Positions 47,401-59,766 of a DNA stretch of 64,000 nucleotides are shown here, in pieces; the first letter of the stretch is position 1, and each line of letters starts with the position of its first letter. The stretch lies in assembly GCF_008831285.2 (NCBI RefSeq), contig NC_045139.1:35437706-35501705 (forward strand), read 5' to 3'. This DNA comes from Nymphaea colorata. Taxonomy: Eukaryota > Streptophyta > Magnoliopsida > Nymphaeales > Nymphaeaceae. The notes under the pieces are model-generated. The model was not told the origin of the DNA, searched no databases, and saw only the letters and a program-made list of their open reading frames with translations. A program made the translations under genes and the position numbers.

Positions 47401-48344
47401 GGGCATTGGTACCATAGTCATAGAAAACACATTTTTTTTTTGGAAAAAATGCAAAAAAAAGATAAATTAAATGGTCTTTTAAAAATAAAAAAATGCGTTT
47501 TTTGAAAAAAAAAACGTAAAAAAAAACGTTTTTAACGTGGTTTTGACAAGTTTTTTTCACGTTTTTCTTACTTTTTTTTCATTTTTTCAGTTTTTTTTTC
47601 ATTTTTTATTTGTTGAAAATCTATTTAACTTTTGATATTTGTGTTATTAGTTTCTCATTTATTTTATTTTTCCCTTATTTTTAGTTTTTTAAAATTTTAA
47701 AAATTTATCGTATTTTTCCTGTTTTTTCAAGCTCGCCATATTATACTAGAGAAAAACCCTGTCATTCAAAACTCCGATACGTTATTTGTGACTATGATTC
47801 GTACAATGAATAGCGCCATTCAAATTCCTTAGGAGGGGAAGAGTGAAGGTTTCAGTCATATTATTGGACGGCAGGATGAAATACTCTTCATGCGAACCCA
47901 ACAACTAAATGAAGTTGTGAGAAAAATGAGCTCATAACTGTCTACCTCTAGATCATGTAAAGAGTGTTTACAGACGCAATCACGCAAGAGAGATTCTTGT
48001 GATAAGCACATCCACTACTGCCTTTTTGTTGAAGGAAGTGGAAGAAGAGAGGAAGGGAAGGGAACAAAATATCAAAGAGTGTAAAAAGGGGCGTGGATTT
48101 TGCAAGCTTAGTAGTAGAGCTCATGAGGAAGAGTACGGATCAAAACAATGCTTGCATGCACTCAACCTCAAACTCAAGAAATCTCCCAAATTTTAAACAA
48201 AAGATACGTCGTGGGGACTACAAGCCTCACACCATGTGGATTGCCATGGCCCGGTCCAACCTCCTAAAGATTTTTTTTCCTTTTCTCTTTGTTTTTTTTT
48301 TTAATTAAATAGTCAAAGCGAAAAATCAAGTCCCCAACTTGCAG
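44406..48344. other. Intergenic DNA without recognised gene
   Basis: An open frame at 44611-44856 ends near a donor-like GGG|GTAAGA but matches nothing known. Around 45645 a B-box-like AGTTCGATTCC occurs without a tRNA fold. Homopolymer-rich A/T tracts fill 47430-47720. A relative of the dispersed repeat of 42892 lies at 47840-47925. Confidence 0.4.
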
Positions 48345-49020
48345 TGTTTGATAGCCTCGAATCTGGAGTCTATGCAGCCTGAGATCTACTGTTCGGCGGT
48401 GTTTGATAGCCTCGAATATGAGATCTGAAGTCCTTGTGGCCTAAAATCCACTGTTTGACGGTGTTTGATAGCCTCGAATATGAGATCTGAAGTCCTTGTG
48501 GCCTAAAATCCACTGTTTGGCGGTGTTTGATAGCCTCGAATCTGAGATCTGAAGTCCATAGGCTGGGCGTCGGACCAGGCCACCGCTGGGCTGGCCCGGT
48601 ATGGGCCGGGTTTGGGCCGAAAAAATCCGAGCCCGACAGCCAGGCCCGGGTCGGCCCAACCCGGCCCGTTTAGGCTCGGTAAGTTAAAAATATATATATA
48701 TATTTTAATTTTTTGTTTTAATAATATTTTTTATTCTTAATAAATATATTTTATATTAAAAATATTATTTTATAATTTATTTTTAAAAATTTAAATAGGC
48801 CGGGCAGGGCTGCCCAGCCCGGCCTGATACCCACCCTTAACTGTCCATGCAGCCTGAAATCCACTGTTTGGCAGTGTTTGATAGCCTAGAATGTGAGATC
48901 TAAAGTCTGTGCAGCATGAGATATACCAACAAGGGATCTGGAGAGTCGGGACTTCATATCCATGCTACACGTATAAATGTATGGACTTAAGGTCCCAGAA
49001 GAGGGCTACCAAACACACCC
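48345..49020. mobile_element. Tourist-like MITE with its left end tandemly amplified
   Basis: A unit of about 62 bp starting GTGTTTGATAGCCTCGAAT repeats from about 48342, 48399, 48461, 48523 and, after an inserted element, 48872. The unit matches the inverted right end of the Tourist-like MITE family (GTTTGATAGTCTCGGATCTT in inverse at 16440). The far end at 49000-49018 reads GGGCTACCAAACACACCCA, an inverse partner. So one terminal segment of a MITE seems to have been multiplied in place. Confidence 0.7.
48551..48847. mobile_element. hAT-type MITE, second copy, nested in the tandem array
   Basis: The element (48559-48839, 281 bp) ends GATACCCACCCTTA, matching the end of the 5155-5423 copy. 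Its left end is worn (TAGGCTGGGCGTCGG). GC arms with GGGCCGGG words enclose an AT core whose order of words matches the reverse complement of the first copy's core, so the two lie in opposite orientation. Flanking octamers GAAGTCCA and ACTGTCCA share five of eight positions, an eroded target duplication. It interrupts one repeat unit of the surrounding array. Confidence 0.85.
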
Positions 49021-50945
49021 ACAAGTCCTCCTTGACCCCACGAGGTACTGCGCCATTAGCATGTGATTAATCTTTTTTTGTGCCATAACAATAGTCAAAC
49101 ATTCTCATTATTTTTATAATTAATTATGGTCAAGGCAGATCAGCCTGATATTTTGGATCCACTCGAACAAAGGCGCCAACAAAAGCCGCCTACTAATTGG
49201 AAACCACAGTGTTAATTAGAGGTTTTTATTATTAAAATTAAAAGTACTTCTCATGTTTTTATAAGTGTAATAGTACTATATAATTGAGTAATGGTCATCA
49301 TCATTGGTCTTATAAGTATGATTACGATGTCAACCTTGGTCATTGCGCATTACTTTTCTTTAATAATGTTTATTAGAATCAAAACACTAGCAACTACCCT
49401 TTTTAATTTATTATTCATTAGTTTGTCATAAACTTGCTAAGATTTCCTAGAATTTGGTTCATAGCTAACTTTAAAATGTATAAATAATTTTATATTCGTT
49501 TAGGATTAGTTCAAGATGCACCTACGAGGGACATCAACAAAAGTCATCTGATTGACTCCAAAACCACGTATGAAACTGGATTTAGCATCATTAAGTTTTA
49601 AATGTTGCTTGCTTTGAAGTTTGCACGACACCCATGTTCGAGTTTCTTCTATTTTTCACGAAAATCGTACCAGAAATCAAGTGTAAGGCCAAGAAAGATG
49701 CTTGCAGCAAGAATGATCCAAATGTTTTCTCATCCACTTGATCATGTTCATGTGAATGGTTCAAGGACAAGAATAGAGTGCATGGAATCGCAAGTGAAGG
49801 AAAAATTGGAGACCAAAAGAATGTCAGTGGAGGAAAGATGCAGATTGGTTTCTAATTGTTCATGACTTGAAGCAACAGGGAAAGTCGACGGGGAATGATG
49901 CCAAAGCAGAAAAATCGAAAGCAAAAGAGATACGATGAGCATTTTATGCCATCAATTTGTCTGGTTCTGAGTTTTCCTTAAACTCCATGCTTTTGTAGTT
50001 TTCGGAATTAAAGTGATATTTGGCTACTTGTGGAGCCGCGTAGAACATTGTTCTGCTGTTTCCTGCAAGTTGGTCAACCGCCCACACTACATTACTTTTT
50101 CAAATTACAGTGTGTCAAGGAAGACTGTCCTTGAAACGGGGCGCTTGATGAGCTCACACCACCTCTATCAGGAAGATCAGGCGCAATCTAATGGTACAAA
50201 TTGTGCAGTAACACTTCAAACTCAAAGTTCTTTTCATCTTTAGACAATGGGTGTCGTATACATCCAAAGAAAACCCATTTAAGAGCGGAATTCTGGGTTT
50301 TTGGACTGGGGATCATATTGGTGCAATTAGAATTTTAAGGGGAAAACATAAATTTTTGACTTGCAGCTCAAGTTTTGGGCAGTTACGTTGTTCAGTACTG
50401 TTCTTACCAAGACAAAACTTGCAAGATCACTAGGCATAATTTAGATCAAAGCAACATAGAGAAGTGAAATGGGTGGCAACTTGATCTTTGTTTCCCCCTG
50501 GCATCAGTCCGGCCGGATCAGGGTCTTCGTCTCAAAGCACTGCCAGTCACAGCCATGTGCCTGTGCAGCCCCATTGTGGTAGCCATCAGTGAGTTCAGAT
50601 GGTAATGGCGTTGTCTTGTCCATCGTTGGGCCCAAGCAAGAGATAGAACACCACCATGAAATGGCCTTGCAAAGGCGGCCTTGCTTCCTCCTGAAAAAGG
50701 ATTGTCCTGTGCATTGTGCAACATAATTTCAGGTGTTCATGGGCCTGTTAGGACCAAATGTACCGACCAATTGTCTTACTCTCTACGTCTTTTGTTTTCT
50801 TTCTTGAGATGTTAAAAATCGTTGGTCTGTGCAAATTGTGTGGCACGCCATGATCACAGGATAGGACCATTTAGGTAGAATGCTTCGAGGGATGAAAAAT
50901 TCTTCATCTTTGAGTGCATTTTAATGGTTGGTACATCTGATATCT

Positions 50946-50987
<42 letters not shown>

Positions 50988-52366
50988 CACCAATCACGGC
51001 TATCTTATGCTACATGCATGAAGAGAGGAACTGCCTCCATAACAGGATCCTTAGGAAACATGCAACAGATCAACTTGAAGCACTACAATGATCCTTCTCT
51101 CAGCAGTCTGAAGCAAAATTCACATGCTAGAAAAGGAAAGGCCCGTTGTTTGCATCATAGTTTTTTATTTTCCAATCAAGTGTAGAAAAAAGGCTAGCCT
51201 ATAGACTATGTATGCCTAGGTAGGAGGAAAAGCTTTGTGCTGCCGTTGATTTTTAGGCAACTTGACAAAGATGCTGATGCCTCGATTCTTTTCTGTTACC
51301 AGAAAATATCATATTAAGAGTTTGGTTGCACATTGCAGTCAGACTGCTCCATTTATGTGAAGCACTGGTTGCAAATTTCGAGAAGCAAAACATAAGGTGT
51401 TGTAGGCGGATCAGTTAATGGGGTCCCCTCGTTCTAACCTCAATGAAATTTCACTCCAATCAGCTTCGTGCGCAGTGGTCTGTCAGGCATAAACAAATTT
51501 TCTGAAGACAGAACGAAGTTTACCTTTCCATCTTCAAAATTTAAACCTATGTCTGGCTTTTCATGCTTGAACTTATGTCTCCATGAAAATGAAAATACCT
51601 TCAATGGATTGCTTGAGACAAGAACTATGCTGCAGAACTTGTTTTTAACCTCAACCGTAGTTCAACAGAACTTGTTTTAACTTCTGAAACCATGCTTTTA
51701 ACATGTTTTTACTGTCACCCAAATGGGGAAAAGTCTCTTTAATTATTTGTTTTTCAACAAAAAAAAAAACCTGAAATTACTCAATAGATAATTCGAAGGT
51801 ATGAGATTTTGTATGCTGGAAAGGTTGCTCCTCTAAAAGACAGCTAGCGTGCTTCGTCAATTGATATTTGAACGTCTGTATGCCTCTCCGCTCGTGATTC
51901 CTGTCAAATGTTTCCTGCCAACCGGTTCTATGTTAGGATGAAAAGGAATTTGATCTCGTGGTAATCAAAGAATCATCTCATAGTAGTCATAACCTTCAGA
52001 CTCCAATATTTGCAGGAATAAGCGATAGATTAGTGAAGATGAAAAAAAGTACATAAGATATTGTTTCGCTTGCATTCGCAGCATTTGATTTCTTGTAGTC
52101 AATGTTATGCAGATAATTATTGAGTTTCATGACTGAGTTGTGCAATGTGTTGGGCTAAAGTCGGTCAAGTAGAGTTTGGAGGTTTGTTGTCTCCCTTTCT
52201 TTTGTTTTATGTTGAGAAAAGATGTAAGATGATGGAACAATTAAGATGTCATTCTCCATTGAACAAAAAAGCAGAAATAAAAAAAATTAAGTTAAAAACC
52301 CCGTTTGAGTTATTCTCAAACTTGCCTTGTAACTCACATCGTACACAGCCAAAGTGGAATAAGTCA
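49021..52366. other. Intergenic DNA without recognised gene
   Basis: It contains a (GA)n tract at 50948-50982 and a weak relative of the dispersed repeat at 50865-50925. Frames at 49602-49865, 50518-50724 and 52145-52408 resemble no known proteins. A CTCACATCG word at 52333-52341 resembles the upstream element of plant snRNA genes (see the U6 copy). Confidence 0.4.
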
Positions 52367-52480
52367 GTCCTGCTATCCGCTCGGAGACATCCGATAAGAT
52401 TGGAATGATACAGAGAAGATTAGCATGGGCCCAGAGCAAGGATGACAGGCACAAATTGAGGAACGGTCCTGCTATCTGCT
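52367..52480 (+). pseudogene. U6 spliceosomal snRNA copy, probably retroposed pseudogene
   Basis: From about 52381 to 52469 the plus strand follows U6 snRNA closely: GACATCCGATAAGATTGGAA, then the intact ACAGAGA box that pairs with 5' splice sites, AGATTAGCATGG, CAAGGATGACAGGCACAAAT and a terminal GGTCC. Point changes occur at roughly a dozen sites, including GGCCCCTGCGC to GGGCCCAGAGC, which alters the U4/U6-pairing and catalytic AGC region. The 5' stem-loop is disrupted and the terminal T run needed by RNA polymerase III is missing. Near-identical 15-mers, GTCCTGCTATCCGCT (52367-52381) and GTCCTGCTATCTGCT (52466-52480), flank it, like a target-site duplication from reverse transcription. 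A snRNA upstream-element-like word lies at 52333-52341, but no TATA box is found at the needed spacing. Confidence 0.88.
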
Positions 52481-53922
52481 ATTTCGTGATCGGCTTAGCA
52501 AGCAGACATAGGGAAGATGGGTTAATCAGCTTCACTTCACTCTTCATTTGTCTTCTACACCCCAGTTCTTGGAAGAACATCGCCAAAAGACTCGACACCA
52601 TCAAAATGTCAGTTCACAACTTCTTTACATTCATAAAAAAGTACAGGAGGTATGAAGGATTTGACAGATATACATCTAACAACTATTTTACAGGGGCTGC
52701 AGCGTAATTTGCACAACTCGTGCTCTTGAGATTCAGAGAATTTATCAACAGATCATCGAGCTGCAAGCCATACTTAAGCATTCAAAAGCCAAATGCTTAG
52801 AAGTAATTCATCACGGCCAATTCGGATGTGATTATTAATGGGACTCAGAATCAGTTTGCACCTTTACAACCAAATCTAAACACGAGTTCAATGATCATTT
52901 GGGATCCGATGCAGATCCAACCCAATAAAATATGTAAATGCTCAATCTCTTGGATTTAAAAAAGTGATTACATATAATACAATCAAGTTGAATTCAATAA
53001 AGGCTGGATACCATACAAATCCAATTCATTCGCATCCATACAAAGAAGCAAGCTACTCAGCTTCCAGCAGTCAGCTCACATACACCCACAAACACATACA
53101 CAATCACATAACATGACATTACGATCATGTATGAACACCATCTTCGTCAAATACACCGACAAAGACATAGAATGACATAACATTGCATCACAATAAAGCA
53201 TGAACACCATCTTCGTCAGACAACATAATGAAAACAAGTCATTGTGTACGGAGCCTCCATAGTGGCCAGCAGGATGCACATGAGCATATGCATGCTCACA
53301 CAGGCACGCACACATAAATGTCATAGAGACATTTTATGGCGTTTTCGATCATTACTTAATGAAAATTTGCACAAAGTGACATGCCCCTGTCCTTTTAGCC
53401 ATGTCCACGCAACATAGTACAAAAGCACATCTAGCAACTGAAAGCGTGAACCCATGTTTATCGCCTCCACGCTGTCGGCAACAGACCTAGCTCAAAGCAG
53501 TGATTGAATAGTTGATGAGCAAATCGCAATAGTTTATCCAAAACGATTGACACGTTAATCCAGTACACTTTCTTTCCTCAGCAGGTTGGTGTCAACAAGG
53601 AAGAATCAGTTGAGCAAGCTCCACGCTTCGTCAAGGTGCCCTTGTGAAGCAAATACCATCGACCCTCTCCAGGCGACCTGGATATGAAACGTTATCCTAA
53701 GAACAACAGAAGGCTTTAGAGTCTTTCCTCCCCCGTTTGCACCTTAAATCTGGTCCAACATTCACGTCAGCAACTGCTTCCTTCCGAAACAACATTTTGC
53801 CAACAGAGTGATAACGCCTTTAACTGTGAAACACCAAGCTTCTGCAAGCATGGTCCTTCTTGTGAATTGGCCCGTGTTTCAACCAGAAATATGTTCAACC
53901 AAAATATGCTGTCATTATTTTG
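52481..53922. other. 3' flank of the PDCD7 gene
   Basis: No gene is recognised. About 52810-53045 carries GGATCCGATGCAGATCCAAC and 'ttcattcgcatcc' words of the GGATGTCAAT MITE kind. CA-rich words occur at 53078-53110. The PDCD7 3' UTR must lie in the right part on the minus strand. Confidence 0.4.
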
Positions 53923-56900
53923 CTAGGCATTTCCAGGCTTCACCAGGTATGATGCCCATATGTCATCTGCAGGAGGTGGCGGCAGGACCCAGTGTCCAGG
54001 GATCCGACTGCAGAGGAATTTAACACATGAAAAAATAGAAGAAGAAAAGTAACTGGATGAATCAAAGCTGGAGTAACTTTGTGCATGCCAAATAGAACGG
54101 TCAAGGAACTGAAAGTTAAGGATCACAACAATGTCGAATTCACATTTTGCCCCTCCGCAAGCATTGCACAAGAAAAACATCATTGGGAGAGAAACTGTCA
54201 TACTCACCTTCCACCAGGTCTAAGATATGCATCCCAAACTCTTCTCACCTGCCAAAATTTACAAGAGGACATGAACCTGTCATTCAGAGCATCAATAACC
54301 AATCAATCACATTTAACTGACCTTATTTTATCTGCTTTACTAGCAGATACGTTCCAACCTCATGTTTTGACAACATACATATGCACACCCATATGCAGTT
54401 ATTTATACTAAAATAACAAAAGATTTGGTCTTACCAATTTTCTAGTGGTTCTCAAAAGAAATTTAAGAATTTGAAAATGCAACTAGTTTATGTGGTAATG
54501 ACATAAAATTGCCACAGTACAAATGCAACTATTTTATGTGGTAAAAAAACCAACACTTATTTTACTAAGGAACCTAAGTTCCCCTATTACTCACAATGGT
54601 AACCAAGCATAGATAGGAAAGCTACGCCAGTGACAATATCAAACATCTGTTTATTACCACAGAAGTAAATCCAATTTCATGTATGATTCTGTGAGAACTG
54701 CAAATAGAATACCTCAATAAGGGTGCCCATGTCATTATTGCTACCATGGTAGTAATGATAGAACTCCAATGGTAAAGCAACAGTGGATTCATATCCTCCA
54801 CCTTGTCTCTGAACCTCTGGACCTTTCTGAGCAGACTCAGTGAAAACAGCATCCTTTCCAAAGTCCCTTCCAGTTTCCTTATCTGTGTCTTCTTGCTTCA
54901 CCATGTCTCCAGTTTTCTCTGACTGAGTACCTTCAATGCCAGGCACACCACTTCTAATGGCCAGTCTAGATTCTTCAGCAATGGCAATAGCATCCTTAGC
55001 AGCACCAGTATCAGCAGCAATAGCTGCTTGACGCTCCTCCTCTTCAACAGCAGCTCGAACTCGTTGAAGGAACTTGTCATCCTCTTCTGGCAGAAAATGG
55101 CCTGTGCCCAACCAGAATCCAAAAATTTAGGTACAAATTCTTAATGGATTGTCATATCAGAATGAAAGCTAGTTTGTGGTAAGCCAAGCAACATCCACAC
55201 AGTACAGATGCAGGATTGCCACTTATATTATGCATTAACCACTGAAAGGAACTCTCCACGACTCCATGCAAACCACCTAAATTTGCATGATACATTTTAC
55301 AGGTTTTCCAACCAGTACAGGAAATCCAAACAAGTTTTCAACAATTCATATTTACTTTTAAAACACTATAAGAATTTGTATTTGTTATACTCCTACATCA
55401 GGATAGGAGTAAAGAAACCCTCAATGTGAACCACCGAAATTTGCATGATGCATCTTACAGGTTTTCCAATCAGCACAGGAAATCGAAACAAGTCTTCAAC
55501 AGTTCATGTTTATTTTTAAAGTGCCATAGTTAAGAACTTTGTATTTATCATGGAATTCTATGGGAGTAAAGGAAATCTCAATATGAACCGCCTAAACTTG
55601 CATAATATATCTTACAGGTTTTCCAACTGGTACAGGAAATCCAAGCAAGTTTTCAACAGTTCATATTTATTTTCAAAATGCTGTAAAAAACTTTGTATTT
55701 ATCATGGACTCCTACTCCAACATCAGGATAGGAGTCAAAGGATATAAGGGTTCCTCACTCTTTGAAGGCCTTCTAGCTATATGCATGAACGCTTCAAAAA
55801 AAATGAAGTGTCGGTGTCCAGCCACATCCAACACCGAAATGACTTGACACTGTGGGACATGTCATTTTCCCACCATGAAGTATCCAAAAAATGGACAGGC
55901 TTGTTGCCCCTTTTCCCTCTCTTTCGTTTTTCCCTTTTCTCTTTCAATTTCCTCTCTTTCTTCCTTTTCCTTTTCAGTTAACCTTTTCCGATTCCTTTCC
56001 AGTAACCTCCCTTTTTTAGTCTGAATAAACCTCTCTCTCTCTCCCTCCTTTTTGGAAGGACATCATCTTTTTCTTTCCCTTTGAAAAGGAAGAGTTCCTT
56101 TGCCTTGAAACATCTTAAGCTCCCGAGGGCAGCCTTCTGCATTCATAACAGACTACCAGTGTTATGGGATGTGCCATGCCATGCACACTTGACAGAAAAA
56201 ACTGCCACTTTAAGTGAATTTCATGTGTGGAGGTTCCAATTTGACATGATTTTAAGATTCATGTGAATTTTGATCAATTTAAAACCACTGGTTCTGTAAC
56301 AGAGTTTTGTAGGTTGCAATTAAGTATTATGTAATCGATTCTTTTCCTTTTTTCTGAGATTCGCATACCATGCATATATACATAACTGAAAATGCAATGT
56401 ATGTATGTTTAACTTCACAGTTTAGGTCATTTTCCTTTGCATTATAATATTCTTCTTTTTTCTAATTGTTTTGAATACTTAAACTGTTATAACTTTTGTT
56501 TTTTGAACAAAAATACAATTTTGATAATTCCTTATGAACCTTAGTCTGATAGGTAGAGTTTATGATAAACATTTACAAATTTGTTGGCTACAGTAGACAT
56601 AAGAAGAAAGAAGATACAGAGAATAAATCCTCCGAAATTTCTCATTCTAATTTGTTCCTTACAATCAAAAGTTATATCTGTGTCAGAACAGAAAGAGTAA
56701 CTTTTTCGCACTTCACTTTCCATACATAGCAGTCAGCAAAGCATTTACCTTGTTTCTTCAACTTTTGGATCCTTACTGATCGAAGTTCTTGCAACTTTTC
56801 AACAACCAGAACTAGTTCAAGCTGGGAAGAAAAAAAACAGCATGGTGTAAGGTTGATAAACCATAAATTGAAATGTAAGCCAAGAACCAGAAATGCTACT

Positions 56901-59766
56901 CAAAGGTAAAAAATTCATCATCTGCAAAAATATGTTACCTCAGATTCCAGTTTCTTCTTCTCCTCCTTCGTCTTAACTTTTGCAATTTCCTTCATTTTCT
57001 CAACCTGATTGTATGTAAAGAGCTAAATTAACCAGAACTATAAAGATCAGAGAATTTCCTAAATTCACTAGGAAACTCGGAAGATCCCAAACATCATAAC
57101 CCAAGAACAGAAACTGGTAAGGCGGATAGAAAAAAACAAAGAAATCCATACAAATAAATCATATTCACAGTCTAATGCAAGACATAATTGTCTGTGTGTT
57201 ATCAGTTTCAACAGTTAAAGTTGTTCTAGTAACCTTGTAAGTGGCAACCTGCTTTATTACTATCAGATATCCATCAACTTTCCCACCAAAGCAAACAAAC
57301 CTCTGTGACTGACCGACCATGCCTGAAGTACTCAAGGTCAAAATATATGAATTTTTTCTCTGCATGCCTTCCTGATATCTATCAATTTGCCAAAAAAAAA
57401 CTACAGGTTACAGATTGTGAGGTTTCCAAAGAGCACAAGATCAAGGATTTATGCAAAACCTTTACATGTACCTCCTGTTATAGGCAACACACATGAGAAA
57501 CAGCTGAAACGGATCATTAACCTCTTACCCACATACCATTAAACATTAAATGAATCCCAATCAGGACAAGGTAACTAACCCAAAGGAGATGATGCCTCTC
57601 CAATATCTTCTTTGGATCTCAAACATTATAATTTATAAGCCAGTGTGGACAAAAATGGGCTATGAGGTGCAAAAAGTATGCTTATATAACACAGCATGCA
57701 CTCAAGTGCTTCAGCTTGTAGTAAAATAAAGCTGAAGCACAATTGCACGTGCTACAGAATCACATGAGGCAAGCTACAGAGAGAAAGTGTACCTCATATG
57801 TGAGGCGCATGCTTTTTTTGTTGGTAAAATAAGGTCAAAGCCCTCTGAGGTTCAATTTTAATTACTTTAACCTAAAAAGGTTTTTGAACAAAGAGCAACC
57901 ATGGTGAACTACGGCTGCCCCTTTCGTTGCATGGTCTGGCAGCACTGCACCTGCAACTCCAAGAAGACTTCTCCAACCATCTCTGGCCAGATTTTGGCAG
58001 GATTCAAGTGGGCTCTATCCTTTCTTCTCCCTTGTCTTTTTCTTTCTTTCTTCCGTTCTTCTTCTATGTTTCCAACTTTCTTCTGTTTCTTCTTTTTTTT
58101 TTTTTTCCTTTTCTCTTCTTCATTTTTTCTTCTTCATTTTCATTTTCCTAAGGAAAAGTATGTTCTTGCAATTTGTTTGGGCGTGGTTTTTTTGTAGTGT
58201 TATTTTTGTATGATATTGTGTTTTCAACACTTTTTTTTGGTGCATTAAACAAATCTGTATGCTTTATGTTTTTTTAAATTTTTTTGCTACCATTTTGTCC
58301 TCCTCTTTTGCCTCTTTTTTCATTCTTCTGAGGTAAAGAAATCTGGCATACTTTATGTTTCAGCATCTGCACGTGCGTGCATGTCTAATTGCCTACATAT
58401 AATTATCTTGTATATGTGCATTTGTTTAATTTTATTTTTTTCATGTAAAAAAATGTAGATTTATGCTGTGAGGCTCATGAATCAAGTCAACAGTAGGTAC
58501 TGCATTTCACTATGTCTTAATGCTTTCAACAACACTGCTAGAAATGCTGGTTCCAAATGTAACCTTGTGATGCCATGTCCAAGTGTCACCCACATTTTCA
58601 AGATTTTCAGATTATGTGAATTGTAATAGTAAGTCTTTAAGGCAAACAGCTTAGAGCAAGACATCAGCAAAAATTTAATTCTTTAGAAATGTTTCCACTT
58701 TTCTTCTAACAATTTTCTGCTTTGACAAACCATACATTTAAGTTATGACATTTAAAACTATTAGAACTACGTATAGTCATTGAAGAGCTATGATATGATA
58801 GAGTACCAAAACTCATGTTGACATCTATCACTGTGTAGGTAGTAAACAAATTTTATACAAGTCAAAGGTTCTAACCAAACAACATGAACGTGACAACTAT
58901 ATAAGGTCAAAAGGTATTTAACCTTCCGTTTGGCAATATCTTTTGCAATCTCTCTTGCCCTCCATTCATCGGCATCTTGGTCAAGTTGATCATACATTTC
59001 TCTCTCCTACAAAATGGTCAAAAAGAAATGTCGCCAGAAAACATTTTAAGCAAAAAAGAGATATCACAAATAAATGACGTAAACGTATAAATGATAGCAC
59101 CAACATAAATCACCTTGCATAGCCTTTCAGCTACTCGTTTTCTCTTTCTTTTTCTCCAGAGTTTGTTACGTTTAGCCTTCTCTATCTTGTTAGCCAATCT
59201 TACTGCCACTGATTTTTCCTCCCATGAACTACTTTGACTGACAACATCAAAAGGCAACAGTTGGTCTCTCAAAGTTGATAACAATGAATTTGCAGCTTCC
59301 ACAGAAAGAGACTCTTGAGTTCGTAAACCAATCTTCTTTGCCTTAATCAGTTCAGAACAGAGAACTTCATCTCTGCCTCTCGAATCTTCAGGTGCTTTGA
59401 TTGATGCCAAATCCTTTTCAAGCGATTGACCAGAGTAGTTTCCATCCAATTCTTCTGTGACTGCATCACAACCTTTGATTGATAAAATAGACTCCAGTTC
59501 TTGGTGCCTGTAAAAGAGACAACTCTCAAAATAAAGAACCAGTATGTTAGAACAAAAAAAATGCATAAGAGAAGTATGAAAGCAGAAAAAACGAAAAAAC
59601 TGACAGTGATGTACATTGATTTTGCCAAAGAAATTGTATCTCGCAATTTGCTCAGACTCTCACTAAGGCATGTTTTCTGCCAATACTGACCGACTGCAGA
59701 ATGCACATCGGGAGATATCTGCCAATTAGGAGGAGGCGCTCCAGTCGGTACTGGGGATGGGAACAT
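53923..59766 (-). CDS. PDCD7: PDCD7 / U11/U12-59K minor-spliceosome protein homolog
   Basis: Homolog of programmed cell death protein 7, the 59K subunit of the U11/U12 di-snRNP that recognises U12-type introns in the nucleus. Eight exons: 59766-59615, 59507-59114, 59006-58923, 57004-56939, 56821-56749, 55101-54713, 54248-54208, 54007-53923. They sum to 1284 nt with consistent phases, giving 427 residues. The N-terminus is Pro-rich (PVPTGAPPPNW). Residues 163-182 are very basic (LWRKRKRKRVAERL). Helical charged segments follow (EREMYDQLDQDADEWRAREI; KVKTKEEKKKLESE), then FLPEEDDKFLQRVRAAVEEE. The C-terminus VRRVWDAYLRP with IPGHWVLPPPPADDIWASYL matches the hallmark ending of human PDCD7 (WVLPPLPSNDIW). 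Start: an in-frame TTG lies upstream at 59775, but the first ATG is 59766. All seven donors are GT and none looks U12-type. Length is near the human 485. The gene appears intact. Confidence 0.9.
55268..55745. repeat. Three-copy tandem repeat in PDCD7 intron 5
   Basis: Copies of about 155-160 bp start near 55268, 55426 and 55583, each with 'tgcatgatacattttacagg' or close variants and 'aacaattcatatttactttt'. Divergence between copies is moderate, so the array is older than the one at 14941. It lies in the 1647-bp intron between exons 5 and 6. Confidence 0.9.

Noticed and set aside
53923-59766. Possible U12-type introns in the PDCD7 gene, which would be self-referential
   Set aside because: All seven donors read as ordinary GT sites (for example GTACATCA, GTGATTTA, GTTAAATA, GTAACATA, GTAAATGC, GTATTCTA, GTGAGTAT). 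None matches ATATCCTT or GTATCCTT.
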